A stretch of 64,000 nt of DNA, taken from the NCBI GenBank assembly GCA_015680685.1, contig MNCI01029685.1:623314-687313 (forward strand), read 5' to 3'. Source of the stretch: Gnetum montanum (taxonomy: Eukaryota; Streptophyta; Gnetopsida; Gnetales; Gnetaceae). The position numbers were made by a program, and so were the translations under genes. Below are positions 1 to 9,242 of this stretch, piece by piece (the stretch's first letter is position 1; each line of letters opens with the position of its first letter). The notes beneath the pieces are model-generated. The model searched no databases, had not been told where the DNA came from, and worked only from the letters and a program-made list of their open reading frames with translations.

Positions 1-833
1 TTTGTATGATCCCCTCTACTACCTTGTCATTCATGACAATAGGCCTTCCTTGAATGCTCATGCCCTTAGTCTTGCCTTACCCGACGATCCCTTTGATCAT
101 TTCGGTTCCATCGATCACCTTCATCATGGTCACGCCCCCTATGGTTGTAATTAGAGCTAGAAGAAGAAGATGATGATGATGAAGGTGAAGAAGAAGAAGA
201 ATTAGCATCATCATGGTGCCTACTACCTCCTCTTTGGTGATTGCAACCATGATCACAATCTTGTTTCTCGTCCACATTCCTACCTTGACTTACCTTTTTG
301 GATTCTTTGTCATTGGACCCATTCTTACCAGAACCAAGATTATGAATCATTAATTGCAGGTTCTAGTTTTGACCTCCTTCACTTAAGTTAAAGAGAGGAA
401 TTTCACTAAATGGAAATTCATTAGATAAGGGTTCTCCACCATATTTTTGGTAGAGTAAGAATGGGGAATCATTAAATCCTTTTCCCTTCACAGATTCATG
501 ATGATGTTCTAGCTATCGATCCCTTAGACGTTGTGCCTCAGTGGGATGATAATCCTTGGCGTCACTATCTTGCATAATGTACTTAGCATGAAGTCCTTGG
601 AGACCCCATCGTATAAGCATTTGTTGGAGCATTGTAGGAATGGATCAATTAGATGACAACACAATGTTGCCCTCCATGTCACGCCATTGTAGTTGTTCAT
701 CCTAATGTAGGATGAAGGTAAAATTTGGTACATACTCATTAGGATGAGCATATACCACTTGATGTTATTGAGGCATCAATTAATGTACTCCGTCAGACTT
801 GGATGGAGAATCACTCTTGTGAGAAGAAGACAT
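1..833 (-). pseudogene. Athila-type gag remnant (element H), runs off left edge
   Basis: Minus-strand gag (capsid/nucleocapsid precursor) of an Athila-lineage Ty3/gypsy element. The likely start codon is at 831-833, where the first codons encode a Met-Ser-Ser-Ser-His-Lys start like that of elements A (2984) and C (28768). About 80-190 nt further in comes the conserved stretch (Asp-Glu-Tyr.. and ..Asn-Tyr-Asn/Asp-Glu-Gln) also read in C. Around 66-350 a Ser-rich run is followed by an Arg/Asp/His-rich segment (HRGRDHDEGD), the same low-complexity block found in the gag of A and C. Stop codons and frame changes break it, so it is a pseudogene. The region continues beyond position 1. Assignment to this family is by similarity inside the window; the lineage name comes from F's pol. 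Confidence 0.8.
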
Positions 834-967
834 CTTATGTTACAAAATAAAACATAGTGTGCTTTTAGAAATTGTTGTAGTTGTTTTTGATATGACTCTA
901 AGGTTTGTTTCAATGATTTGAATAAATTTTCACTAGTCATAGATAGTGCACGTAGTAAATAAAAGAT

Positions 968-985
968 CCTTGGCAATAGTGCAAA
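968..985 (-). promoter_or_regulatory. Decayed primer-binding site of element H
   Basis: On the minus strand the 18 bases directly after the LTR end read ttgcactattgccaagga. This is a mutated form of the tRNA-Asp-complementary primer site seen after the LTRs of C and A (tggcaccgttgctgggga and tagtgccgttgccgggga). Its position immediately inside the LTR edge at 986 supports the call. Confidence 0.6.
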
Positions 986-1240
986 TGATGAGTAGTAAGA
1001 TACCCCTGCATCCAATCATACAAATCACAAGAATTCATGCATGATCTGGTTGTAGACCTTAAGTTCTTAAGTACACTAATTCTAAGATGTGAAATCTAAT
1101 TGAAATGATCGTTGTCTTCTCAATTCCACTTATGAAGTATAAGTATATGGTTAAGTGCAACTAAGGTATATGATTTTTATCATTTTGTATTTTATAAGTT
1201 CAATCACCTAGAACAAGAATGAAAGGTAGAGGAATTTAAT
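986..1240 (-). repeat. Truncated 5' LTR of element H (U5 side only)
   Basis: Reverse-complemented, this piece resembles the last 230-250 bases of the A/C/G LTRs: an ATAAAAATCATATACC segment, a GATCATGCATGAA segment and the terminal ACTCATCA. The upstream two thirds of the LTR (U3, TATA region) are missing and the sequence passes directly into the 3' noncoding DNA of element F near 1240. This looks like a deletion junction; its exact base cannot be fixed by eye. Confidence 0.65.
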
Positions 1241-1828
1241 ATCTAATTAAGCTACTGCATCATCCTTAGTGAAGATAGTCTTGCTTCTAGTCCATGCTTC
1301 TCACTGCAATCACAATATAATTGTGAATTAGTATGCAAGGTGTAACATATAGCTTTGAAGTGCCTTGTCTCATTAGTGGTTATACTTGGCTAGGTTGTGA
1401 TTATGGTGGATTGATTCCTTTAGTAATGTTAGTGGGAAGACTAAAAAATAGGGTAAAATGTATAAGCAGTCCATTATTAAATTCAAAAAAGTTCAAATAG
1501 GATGAAATGCATGAAGAGGATATAAGAATTCACAATAGTAACAATAAAATATTTCACTGAAAAACATTGTGAAGATGTGCACAATTGAATGTCATTAATG
1601 AGGTAAACAAAAGGATTTGATTGTAAGGATGTCTAAGGGTAAAGAACTTAACTAATCCAACCAAAAGATATGCAAGTGGGTCCTCCCCAAAGCAAGCATA
1701 GACCTTTTATTGTCCTGCATAACCTCAAAAAAAGGAGTCTGTGGGCCCTATGAATGATTAATGATTATGGAAATTTAAATATAAAAATCTAGGGGAAACT
1801 ACCCAAGAATTTTGACACATCAAACTAG
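1241..1828 (-). mobile_element. Element F fragment a: 3' noncoding part of an Athila-like element
   Basis: On the minus strand this matches the noncoding region between gag end and 3' LTR of element G (about 25940-26510), including GATGTGT.AAAATTCTT.GGTAGTTTC and GGGGAGGACCCACTTGCATATCTTTTGGTTG-like blocks. It directly continues the sequence of 9243-9726 once element A and one copy of its 5-bp duplication are removed. No ORF is present. F's own 3' LTR is absent; the fragment runs into H's truncated LTR. Confidence 0.75.
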
Positions 1829-1833
1829 GACAT
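1829..1833. repeat. Target-site duplication of element A (gacat), left copy
   Basis: The bases gacat abut the TGATGAG start of A's 5' LTR, and an identical gacat lies at 9238-9242 immediately after the CTCATCA end of its 3' LTR. This is a 5-bp duplication typical of LTR-element integration and shows that A is bounded correctly. Confidence 0.93.
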
Positions 1834-1840
1834 TGATGAG

Positions 1841-1907
1841 ACATGATATCGCGGCCGTAGCGATATCGCGTTTTCCCCTGCGATATCGCGTACACGATAT
1901 CGTGGTG
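1841..1907. repeat. Array of GCGATATCGC palindromes in U3 of element A
   Basis: Four copies of a palindrome centred on GATATC (gatatcgcgg, cgatatcgcg, cgatatcgcg, cgatatcgtg) lie in the first 70 bases of the LTR, upstream of the TATA box. The same array occurs in A's 3' LTR (8268-8332) and, with different copy number, in element C (27678-27760 and 34051-34080). It is unusually CpG-rich for this window. Confidence 0.85.
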
Positions 1908-1919
1908 CGCCATCATATC

Positions 1920-1927
1920 TATAAATA
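1920..1927 (+). promoter_or_regulatory. TATA box of element A 5' LTR
   Basis: TATAAATA lies 86 bases into the LTR, just after the palindrome array. The same box is kept in A's 3' LTR (8347-8354), C's 5' LTR (27773-27780) and G's 3' LTR (26894-26901). It probably sets the start of R about 30 bases downstream. Confidence 0.75.
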
Positions 1928-2092
1928 AGAGGCAGCTCTCCCATGTTTCCTCATCCTAGGCTAGAAGTAGGAAAACTCTGGCAGATTGATCACTCTGGAG
2001 ATAGAATATTTTCCATGTGCCCATAGTAGGAGTCCTAAAGTGAATGATCTTTATTCAAGCAACATTTTACCTGAACACAAGTTGTGTACGAC

Positions 2093-2098
2093 AATAAA
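2093..2098 (+). terminator. Candidate polyadenylation signal in A's LTR
   Basis: AATAAA within gtgtacgacaataaag, about 170 bases after the TATA box. An equivalent acaataaag or gcaataaag is kept in the other A and C LTRs. In a 3' LTR this would direct 3' end formation of the genomic RNA. Confidence 0.5.
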
Positions 2099-2843
2099 GA
2101 TTAGCTTCTTGGATAAACCTTGTAGTGCATGGAATAGGATTTTATTTATTGTTATTTATTTCTTTCTCTTAGTAATGCAGAATGAGTACGACTTGATTAC
2201 GAGCATCTAAGGATGTGTACGGATAGTCAAGGAATAGATGCTCGCAACACAGAATGAGTACGACTTGATTACGAGCATCTCAGTGTGACTACTTGGTAAC
2301 CCAGTGGCATATCTAGGATCTACGCTTGGTAATCCCAGTGGTAGTCATGCACCAGGATGTGTACGGATAATCAAGGAATTGGCTACTCATCACACTTAGG
2401 CTAGATTAGCTTTCTCAACCCTTTTCTGCTAGTTAAGTGCCTCAGTATGAACACTTCAAGCATGTGCGTTACGCGTGGTGATCTTAGCAATGATTAGCAT
2501 TTGGTAGCCATGGTTGCATCGGTTCAGGGTGTGTACGGTAAGTGGGAATGGATGCTGATGCTAGGTAATTTAGAATTAGTTCATTAGTCAGAGTTGGTTA
2601 GTTTCTTCAACCCTTCACCTCAATAGCATAGGAGAGAAAACATAAAAACTATAAAAATCATATACCTCAGACTTACTTAACCATACACCATGACAACTAC
2701 AAGTAAGTCTGGGAAGACAACGAATGATTAACGCTAAGTGTTCCATGGGGTGTGTAGGCACTTAGTCTACGGAGTTTGACCAAATCGAATGTGCTATGCT
2801 TGTTTCGTATGGTTGAGTGTAGGGGTACCTCGCCACTCATCAT

Positions 2844-2861
2844 TAGTGCCGTTGCCGGGGA
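2844..2861 (+). promoter_or_regulatory. Primer-binding site of element A (tRNA-Asp-like)
   Basis: tagtgccgttgccgggga, one base after the LTR end, closely matches the complement of the 3' end of plant tRNA-Asp (tggcgccgttgccgggga), the primer known for Athila-type elements. The mismatch in the second position (g to a) is probably decay. Confidence 0.8.
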
Positions 2862-2983
2862 CTAAGTGTTTGTGCACTGAATAGAACATAGGATATCACT
2901 CACATCATTGGGAGCCTAAACGAACCTTCAGGTTAATTAAAGAAAAATTTATATAACGGTAAATAGCACACCAATAAGACACT

Positions 2984-5355
2984 ATGTCTTCTTCTTCTTC
3001 TCATAAGAGCAACTCACCACCTAGGGCAATACAAAGAACAGTCGGTAATCAAAAACACATAACCTAAATCAGCCAGTTCCTCAGCAATATAGGGTGGAAT
3101 ATACTCATCCCGATGAGTATCTTCCTAATTTTACTTTTATCTTCCATCAAGATGAGTAGATGCGCTAGAGAGACTTGCAAGGTAACATTGTGTTACCTCT
3201 GGATCGGGCAGTCCCAAACATGCTTCTCCGTGCTTTGGCATAGATTGGCATGACAAAACTATATGTTGAATACATTGCGGAAAATTTTGACATCAGGGAT
3301 TACCATCCCACACCTTTACAACGTATGAGGGACTCAAGGCAGGAGAGCCAACATACCCTATTGAAGGGCAAAGGCCTGCACGTCCTTAGCAAAATAAGAG
3401 ATGAGGAACCCCTTATAACAGGTTCTTTAGCAAATGATGTTCCCCTTCCTAACGATGGTGAGGAGGTTGGGTATCAGAACCTATGCTCAATGATACATAA
3501 CACTGGTTCTAATTCCCGTGAACACCAATTGTTCATAGAGGGAACAAAAACTCATGATAAGGATGGGCAGTTATATTGTCACCATGATCAGGGCCGTAGC
3601 AGCCGAAGAGAAGGTAGGAAGCATTGTCATGGTGATGGTTCTTCTTCCTCTTCTCCTTCATCTCATCACTCACCCGCTCCTTCCACATCTGGGCGTAACC
3701 AGCATGAGCATAATGGAGAGGATAAAGGTAAGAAAAATGAGAGACCTCGATGAGAGAGTCGGGAGAGAGGATAAGGGCATGAACGAAGGGAAAGTAGGAA
3801 ACAATGAAGACATCATAGGCGTCATGAAAGAGATGATCATGGTGAACCCCTACTTGCAACCCAAAGTTTGCTTGACATAATGGAGGCAATTAGAATTCCC
3901 AGAAGGTATTTAAAAGATAGTTGGATCAAGCATTTGGACATGAACAATATCCCATGTTTTGAAGGAGGATACAACACTGATCCGTAGCATCATTTACAAG
4001 CATTCCACGATGCTTGCACCATGCAGAACATAGAAAATGAGTGGCAAAAGCTTAAGTTGTTCCCAAGGATACTCACTAAAGAACAAAAGAGTTGGTATCG
4101 GTCCTTAGAACCAGAAACCATCAAGAGGTGGAGTACGACGTTAGAACTCTTCAACGATAAATATCAAACGTACTCCCGAGTGTCTAATTTGCGTAAGTAG
4201 ATCCAAGGCTGGAAGCAAGGTACACATGAACCCTTGGATGCTGCCATGGCCCACTACTACACATTGTTAGATCATTGCTCGAGCCATGGATACGCTCAGT
4301 GGAATCAACTTCACCACATTGTAGATGGGCTCAAACATGAAACTAGAAGAACCCTTGGGACTTATGCCCAAGGGAGACTCTCACAACTTAGAGCCAATGA
4401 AGTACATCGCTTGTTGGAACAAGTAGCAAAAGAAGAAGGTGAGCTACAAAAAAGGGAAAGTGCAGAAGAAGATAATTGCGATCCCTCCCTTCGAAAGAAG
4501 GGAGTGAAATTTTGTGATAAGGAGGATGAGTCACCACTTGAAGAGTTGGTGAACAAAAAAACCTTGCCGATTCAAAACTTAACAACAGAAGTATCGGCTA
4601 AAATGGACCAATTGTGGGATTCCTTAGACTCCAGACTTGAAACTATCTTGAAAATTGTAGAGGAGTCTAAGAAGGAATGAAGTAGTGACAAAGATAAGAC
4701 AAAGCAACGAGATTCAGGCCCTGAACATAACAAGGGTAAGGGGAAAATTACTATCTCCAATGAAGTTGTGGATTTAGACCTAGACGATGATGGTGGATGT
4801 GAGATCTACCATTATGATCATCCCAAGGGATGTTGTCCAATCATCTCACATTTACAAGAGTCTGGGATGTATGCACTTAATCCAAGACTCAAAAAATGGC
4901 AAACAGCCCGAAGGTTACCTTATCCACAAGGTAACCTAAGGCAGTTCCACCAACCACTAATGTACTATCCAAGTGGAACTCCACCACAACCCATTGGACA
5001 ACATCAATAGTAGCAATACCCATAGTCATGGGGGATGCCACCGCCGACACAACAATACCCTTACCGATAGCCCGATCCATATGGTTATTATGTGCAGAAG
5101 CCGATTTCTCCAAGTGACTCTATGAGTCACACTACTCCCCAACATCACTACCAAGTTTGGGAGTACTTTAGGAGGAATCCTTCACCTCTGGGAGGCACCC
5201 CACATACTTACCATTCTCCAACTCCATACGCACCTCTTCCACCTATAGTTCCCATAACACCTCCTACTCCAACAAGGCAAGGGGAACTCCCTACTCAACC
5301 ACAGCAATGCCACGCTATGAGAGCTGTAAAATATTCAACCTACTACTGGTTCTAA
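2984..5355 (+). pseudogene. gag of element A, broken
   Basis: Capsid/nucleocapsid precursor of the Athila family, read in pieces. Order: Met-Ser-Ser start at 2984; the conserved HPDEYLPNF region (3105-3130); a stretch through 3250-3753 ending in an acidic linker and a Ser-rich/Arg-rich block (about 3590-3755); the Retrotrans_gag-like core (about 3890-4250) with a ..HLQAFHDAC.. motif, a Trp-Tyr/Ser-Leu-Glu-Pro pair and WKQGTHEPLD; a charged region (4234-4680); and a C-terminal Cys/His segment around 4798-4850 followed by a Pro/Gln/Tyr-rich tail to 5355. In-frame TAG codons at 3157, 3241, 3985, 4198, 5008, 5011 and 5023, plus frame shifts, disrupt it. Several of those TAGs correspond to CAG in element C. 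Confidence 0.85.
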
Positions 5356-5493
5356 AAACTATAAAAAGAGAAGACCTTTCTTCAGAACCAAAAGCCTAGA
5401 CAAACTCTCGCAATAACAAGCGGTTGAGTCTAGGTACACACCTCCACCATCTAACACTTCGGAGCACTGTTTAGTCCAACAGAGCTTAACACA

Positions 5494-6103
5494 TATGGTT
5501 ATGTTAACGCATACCGTAATCGACTAGATCAAGGTAGGACACCTTCCTAGGAAACTAACTGACCCAAGGAGTCCCTTAATCTATCTACAAATCATCGGGA
5601 ATGCACCACATAAGGCTCTTCTAGACTCAGGTTCCAGAGTCAATTTAATATCACGAGAGATGTATCAAGCCTGGAACCTGACCCAACTTTAGAAGAGCAA
5701 CATCCAACTTGAGCTGGCTAACCAGTCCATCACCATTCCCTTGGGATTGGTGGAGGAGATTATTATCACTGTGTGTGGTTGGTCCTACCTAGCTAACTTC
5801 CTGGTGATAGAAGTTAACAGCAACGAAGGGGACTTCACAATTATAATGGGAAGGGCATGGCTGAGTATAGTAGATGCATGCCTTAGGATCTGCGATCTTT
5901 CCCTGGAAATTTCTAAGATAAAAATATATGGAAAGATTAAGAAGAGGAAAGTTCCGTGCATCACATACAATGATTCATTAGGTGATGACATGGAGGAAAT
6001 GCCTCCATGTAATAGGTGTGCCCTTGAAACTTTGAAACAAAGATGCCTGTATGTAGCAACCACACAACAAGTAGTAGACACCCCGTGGTTGACAGCTACT
6101 TGA
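5494..6103 (+). pseudogene. Aspartyl protease domain of element A
   Basis: Retroviral-type aspartyl protease. The catalytic loop reads Ala-Leu-Leu-Asp-Ser-Gly-Ser-Arg (about 5605-5640), followed by VNLIS and, about 70 residues later, GRAWLSIVDA (about 5850-5880), the equivalent of the ILGRPWL motif of gypsy proteases. It is open from 5741 to its stop at 6101-6103. Upstream a TAG at about 5692 interrupts it where element C has AAG. In autonomous Athila elements RT follows; here the coding sequence jumps to the very end of pol. Confidence 0.82.
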
Positions 6104-6343
6104 AAGAGCAAACAAATATGTATGGAACAAACTGAGGGGACAAACCATGCCAACAATGAAGGCATAGACACATTGAAATATGAGTGTCGCCAACTTCCAC
6201 CCCTTAATCTAAGATCATCAATTGGGAGAAGTTGGACACTTTTAAGAAATTCAAACAGGCGCTCATTATTTTGGATCTCTCCCTTTCCACTCAGTCATGG
6301 GGGAGATGGCCACCTATGCTAACCATATAGGACCCTCAGTTCT
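6104..6343 (+). pseudogene. Pol C-terminal tail joined to protease (element A)
   Basis: After a stop the sequence codes for a stretch ending in PPLNLRSSIGRSW and then FWISPFPLSHGGDG. The last motif corresponds to the extreme C-terminus of F's pol (FWISPFQISHGRDD on the minus strand near 35285-35325). About 3 kb of RT, RNase H and integrase present in F is missing between protease and this tail. Element C has the same arrangement at 31849-32100, so the deletion predates both copies. The DNA here also holds one copy of the agtcatggggg motif (6293-6303). Confidence 0.7.
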
Positions 6344-6480
6344 TTTAAGTTTTTGTTTTACAAGTTTTTGTTTTACACGTTTTTGTCTTACACATTTTTG
6401 TTTTACAACTTTCTTTAACTTTTCTTGTTTTTGTTTTACAACATCATTGTACTTTTCCATTTTGTGTGTGTGTGTGTGTT
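6344..6480 (+). repeat. T-rich degenerate tandem repeat after pol tail
   Basis: Repeats of a tttttgttttaca(a/c) unit, about 14-20 bases, run from 6344 to 6450 and end in a short TG run at about 6463-6479. The same block follows the coding end in C (32118-32300), in G (about 24880-25000) and on the opposite strand in F (about 35030-35260). Confidence 0.8.
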
Positions 6481-8247
6481 TATGTGATCCACCTTGTAAG
6501 TTTGTCACCCAATAAGTGTTCTGCATGATGGTATGAACTATTTTCATGTTGATTGCTAATGTTTGGTTTTTATCTTTAAGTCATGATGTTGATACTAAGG
6601 TATGTTTCTTTTGATATGGCAGGCAATGAGTTCACTTCATCCATCCATCCACCAGTTTCTATGGTCTCTCTTGGCTTGGAAATGTATAGTCTCCTTCATA
6701 ATAAGAAATTTAACGAATCAGTGATTAGACATTTCTCAAACTAAGGAAGGACTCAAGGATTGCAAAGGTTGTGACTTTAAGGGAACTTGATGCATTTGTG
6801 TTGGCCATTCTCTTGGGTTCCTGGATGTTTTCTTCTTGAGTTTTTTTTCCATTCCGATGTTACCTAATTATCGGAAGCTAAGACAATAAAAATAAGAAGT
6901 CTTTGCATGGTGTGGTTCTCACACATAAAAACACAAAACACAAAACACAAAAAAAAAGAACAAAAAAAAAAGGAAAAGTGAGAATTCAAAGCACACCCCT
7001 TAGAAGAAATAAACTTAGGCTAGAAGCATTGGTTATGGAACCAAAAGTGTTCCCTCTAACTAAGGCCCTTCTCGCTTCCCATTCTCTTCTTTGTTTCGTC
7101 GGAATGGTGGTGGCTCTTTGGAAGTGCATTCTTGTTACTTCAAGAGGATGGATTGGCCGAATGCATTGATGCGAAGTCAGTAGATGTGGTTGGTTTGAGG
7201 CCAGATTTGGAATGAGATTTGCCAAGTCACATTAATCATGAAACACACAAGGGGCTGTACACCACCTTGTTCTTGGGATTCCATTCCATTCTCTTCTCTC
7301 CGTCCTTCTCTCCATTGTTCACCTCATTGCCGGTTGTATCATTAATGTATATATTTTGGTTGATAAATTGTTTTCTTTTTGGTAAATTCTTGTAGGTAAG
7401 ACTTTAACTCTTGTTCCAATTGACATTCCCAGAGCCTATGGAATCTTTGAATGTGGAGTTTTCAAGGCATTAATTGCAAGAGCCTACTTTTGGGAGGATC
7501 CATTGGCATTCCTCTTTGGTGCACCAGTTAAATTATTTTTCCTAACATTTTTGCAATTAATTTTATTTTGTTCATTTCCATCTTGACATCCATTTCATTG
7601 ATGCTATAGTTGTCCTTTTCATCTATCTTTCTTATTCCTTTTTATTTCTCCATTTTAATGCTACCTGAGGTTCGCGATTAATCATGGGGGTATGGGGCCT
7701 GATTTTTTTTATTTTCACCTAGCCCTAATTTTTTCAATTTTTTTCCTAAACCCTACACCTTCGGTAGTCATCATTAATACATCCTCAGATCCGCAATTAG
7801 CCATACCACAACCTAGCCAATGGACCTACAGCAAAGCAAGGTATTAATTACGTGATGATTCATTTACCCTTGCTACTATAGGATTGTGTTGTGTGTGCAG
7901 ATGGCGATCATGCAATAATGGATTGGATTTGGAGCAAACACTTGGAATGGAACAGTGCTAGAAGTAGCTATGCAAGGAGCAAGATCGATGACGCATTTAT
8001 GGATGGACAACAAAAGGTGCGATCTTGGCGTTGGTAGCAGCAACACTTCTTTCTCTCTTCTCTCTTAGCTGCCAAATGAGGCCTAATGTCAATGTAATAA
8101 GGTGTTCACCCTTGTTGTCATGAACACCAGTTTTGTCAAGTCTTGTAATGATGATCTACTCACATGTCATCCCATTAGTTCCATTCACCTCAATAATCCC
8201 ATACCTTCCCAATATTTTGTAAGGAACTCGAGGATGAGTTTTCATTT
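6481..8247 (+). other. 3' noncoding region of element A
   Basis: About 1.8 kb with no supported ORF; the same region in C is 32301-34030. It contains A-rich tracts (6932-6978), a third agtcatggggg-like motif (7680-7690, aatcatggggg) and conserved blocks shared with G and F, such as ctaactaaggcccttc near 7056. Athila elements can carry an env-like ORF here; none is visible. Confidence 0.7.
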
Positions 8248-8260
8248 AGTCATGGGGGTA
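8248..8260 (+). promoter_or_regulatory. Polypurine tract region of element A
   Basis: agtcatgggggta abuts the TGATGAG start of the 3' LTR. The same sequence lies at 34031-34043 before the 3' LTR of C. The pure purine core is only five or six bases, so this is the positional equivalent of the plus-strand primer rather than a long tract. Confidence 0.6.
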
Positions 8261-9237
8261 TGATGAGATGCGATATCGCATGGGCTGCGATATCGTGTCA
8301 TCCCCTATGATATCGCGTACACGATATCACGGTGCACCTTCATATCTATAAATAAGAGGTGGCTCTCCTATGTTTTCTCATCCTAGGATAGAAGTAGGGA
8401 AACTCTGGTAGATTGATCACTCTAGAGATCGAATATTTTCCATGTGCCCACAGTAGGAGTCCTAAAGTGAATGGATCTTTAGTTGAGCAACATTATACCT
8501 GAACACAAGTTGTGTACGTCAATAAAGATGATTTTATTTATTGTTATTTATTGCTTTCTCTAAGTAATGCGGAATGAGTACGACTTGATTACGAGCATCT
8601 AAGGATGTGTACGGATCGTCAAGGAATAGATTCTCATCACAACACAGAAGGAGTATGACTTGATTACGAGCATCTCAGTGTGACTACTTGGTAACCTAGT
8701 GGCGTATCTAGGATCTACGCTTGGTAATCCCAGTGGTAGTCATGCACCAGGATGTGTATGGATAATCAAGGAATAGGCTACTCATCGCACTTAGGCTAGA
8801 TTAGCTTTCTCAACCCTTTCATCCTAGTTAAGTGCCTTAGTACAACCACTTCGAGCATGTGTGTTATGCATGGTGATCCCTACAACAATTAACGTTTGGT
8901 AGCCACGGTTGCATTGGTTTAGGGTGTGTATGGTAAGTGGGAACGGATGTTGACGCTAGGTAATTTAGACTTAGTTCATTAGTTAGAGTTAGTTAGTTTC
9001 TTCAACCCTTCACCTCAATAGCATAGGAGATAAAACATAAAAACTATAAAAATCATATACCTTAGACTTACTTAACCATACACTGTGACAACTACAAGTA
9101 AGTCTAGGAAGACAATGAATGATTAACCCTAAGTGTTCCATGGGGCGTGTAGGCACTTAGTCTGTAGAGTTCGATCGGATCATGCATGCTACACTCGTTT
9201 CGTATGGTTGATTGTAGGGGTACCTTGCCACTCATCA
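8261..9237 (+). repeat. 3' LTR of element A
   Basis: Matches 1834-2842 with scattered substitutions, mostly transitions. TGATGAG start, palindrome array 8268-8332, TATA box 8347-8354, CTCATCA end. It is followed at once by the second gacat (9238-9242). Confidence 0.93.
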
Positions 9238-9242
9238 GACAT

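Larger units (their letters stand above)
1834..2842 (+). repeat. 5' LTR of element A
   Basis: Starts TGATGAG and ends CTCATCA, perfect inverted termini. It matches 8261-9237 along its whole length. Parts in order: palindromic GATATC array (1841-1907), TATA box (1920-1927), AATAAA (2093-2098), then internal direct repeats of a gagtacgacttgattacgag motif (about 2183 and 2255) paired with gtgtacggata.tcaaggaat blocks, and a conserved U5 with the sequence atcatatacctcagactt near 2660. Small ORFs inside have no family support. Confidence 0.93.
1834..9237 (+). mobile_element. Element A: non-autonomous Athila-family LTR retrotransposon
   Basis: Complete element of 7.4 kb: 5' LTR 1834-2842, tRNA-Asp-like primer site 2844-2861, gag 2984-5355, protease 5494-6103, a short pol tail, about 1.8 kb of noncoding DNA, a purine tract at 8248-8260 and 3' LTR 8261-9237, with 5-bp duplication gacat on both sides. 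Reverse transcriptase, RNase H and the integrase core are absent, so movement would have needed an autonomous partner; F is a candidate relative. The LTRs differ at roughly one base in ten over the last 200 bp by eye, so it is an old insertion. It sits in F. Confidence 0.92.

Noticed and set aside
1841-1907. Repeats with similar spacing that could suggest a CRISPR array
   Set aside because: Only four palindromic units within an LTR, no unique spacers of constant length, and the DNA is clearly from a plant genome.
1986-2210. 74-codon plus-strand ORF inside A's 5' LTR
   Set aside because: Lies across the R-U5 repeats of the LTR, is not conserved as protein in the other LTRs and has no motif.
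6481-8247. Possible env-like ORF downstream of pol in A (and C 32306-34030)
   Set aside because: Athila elements can have one, but only short, unconserved ORFs occur and no transmembrane or signal segments are consistent between A and C.
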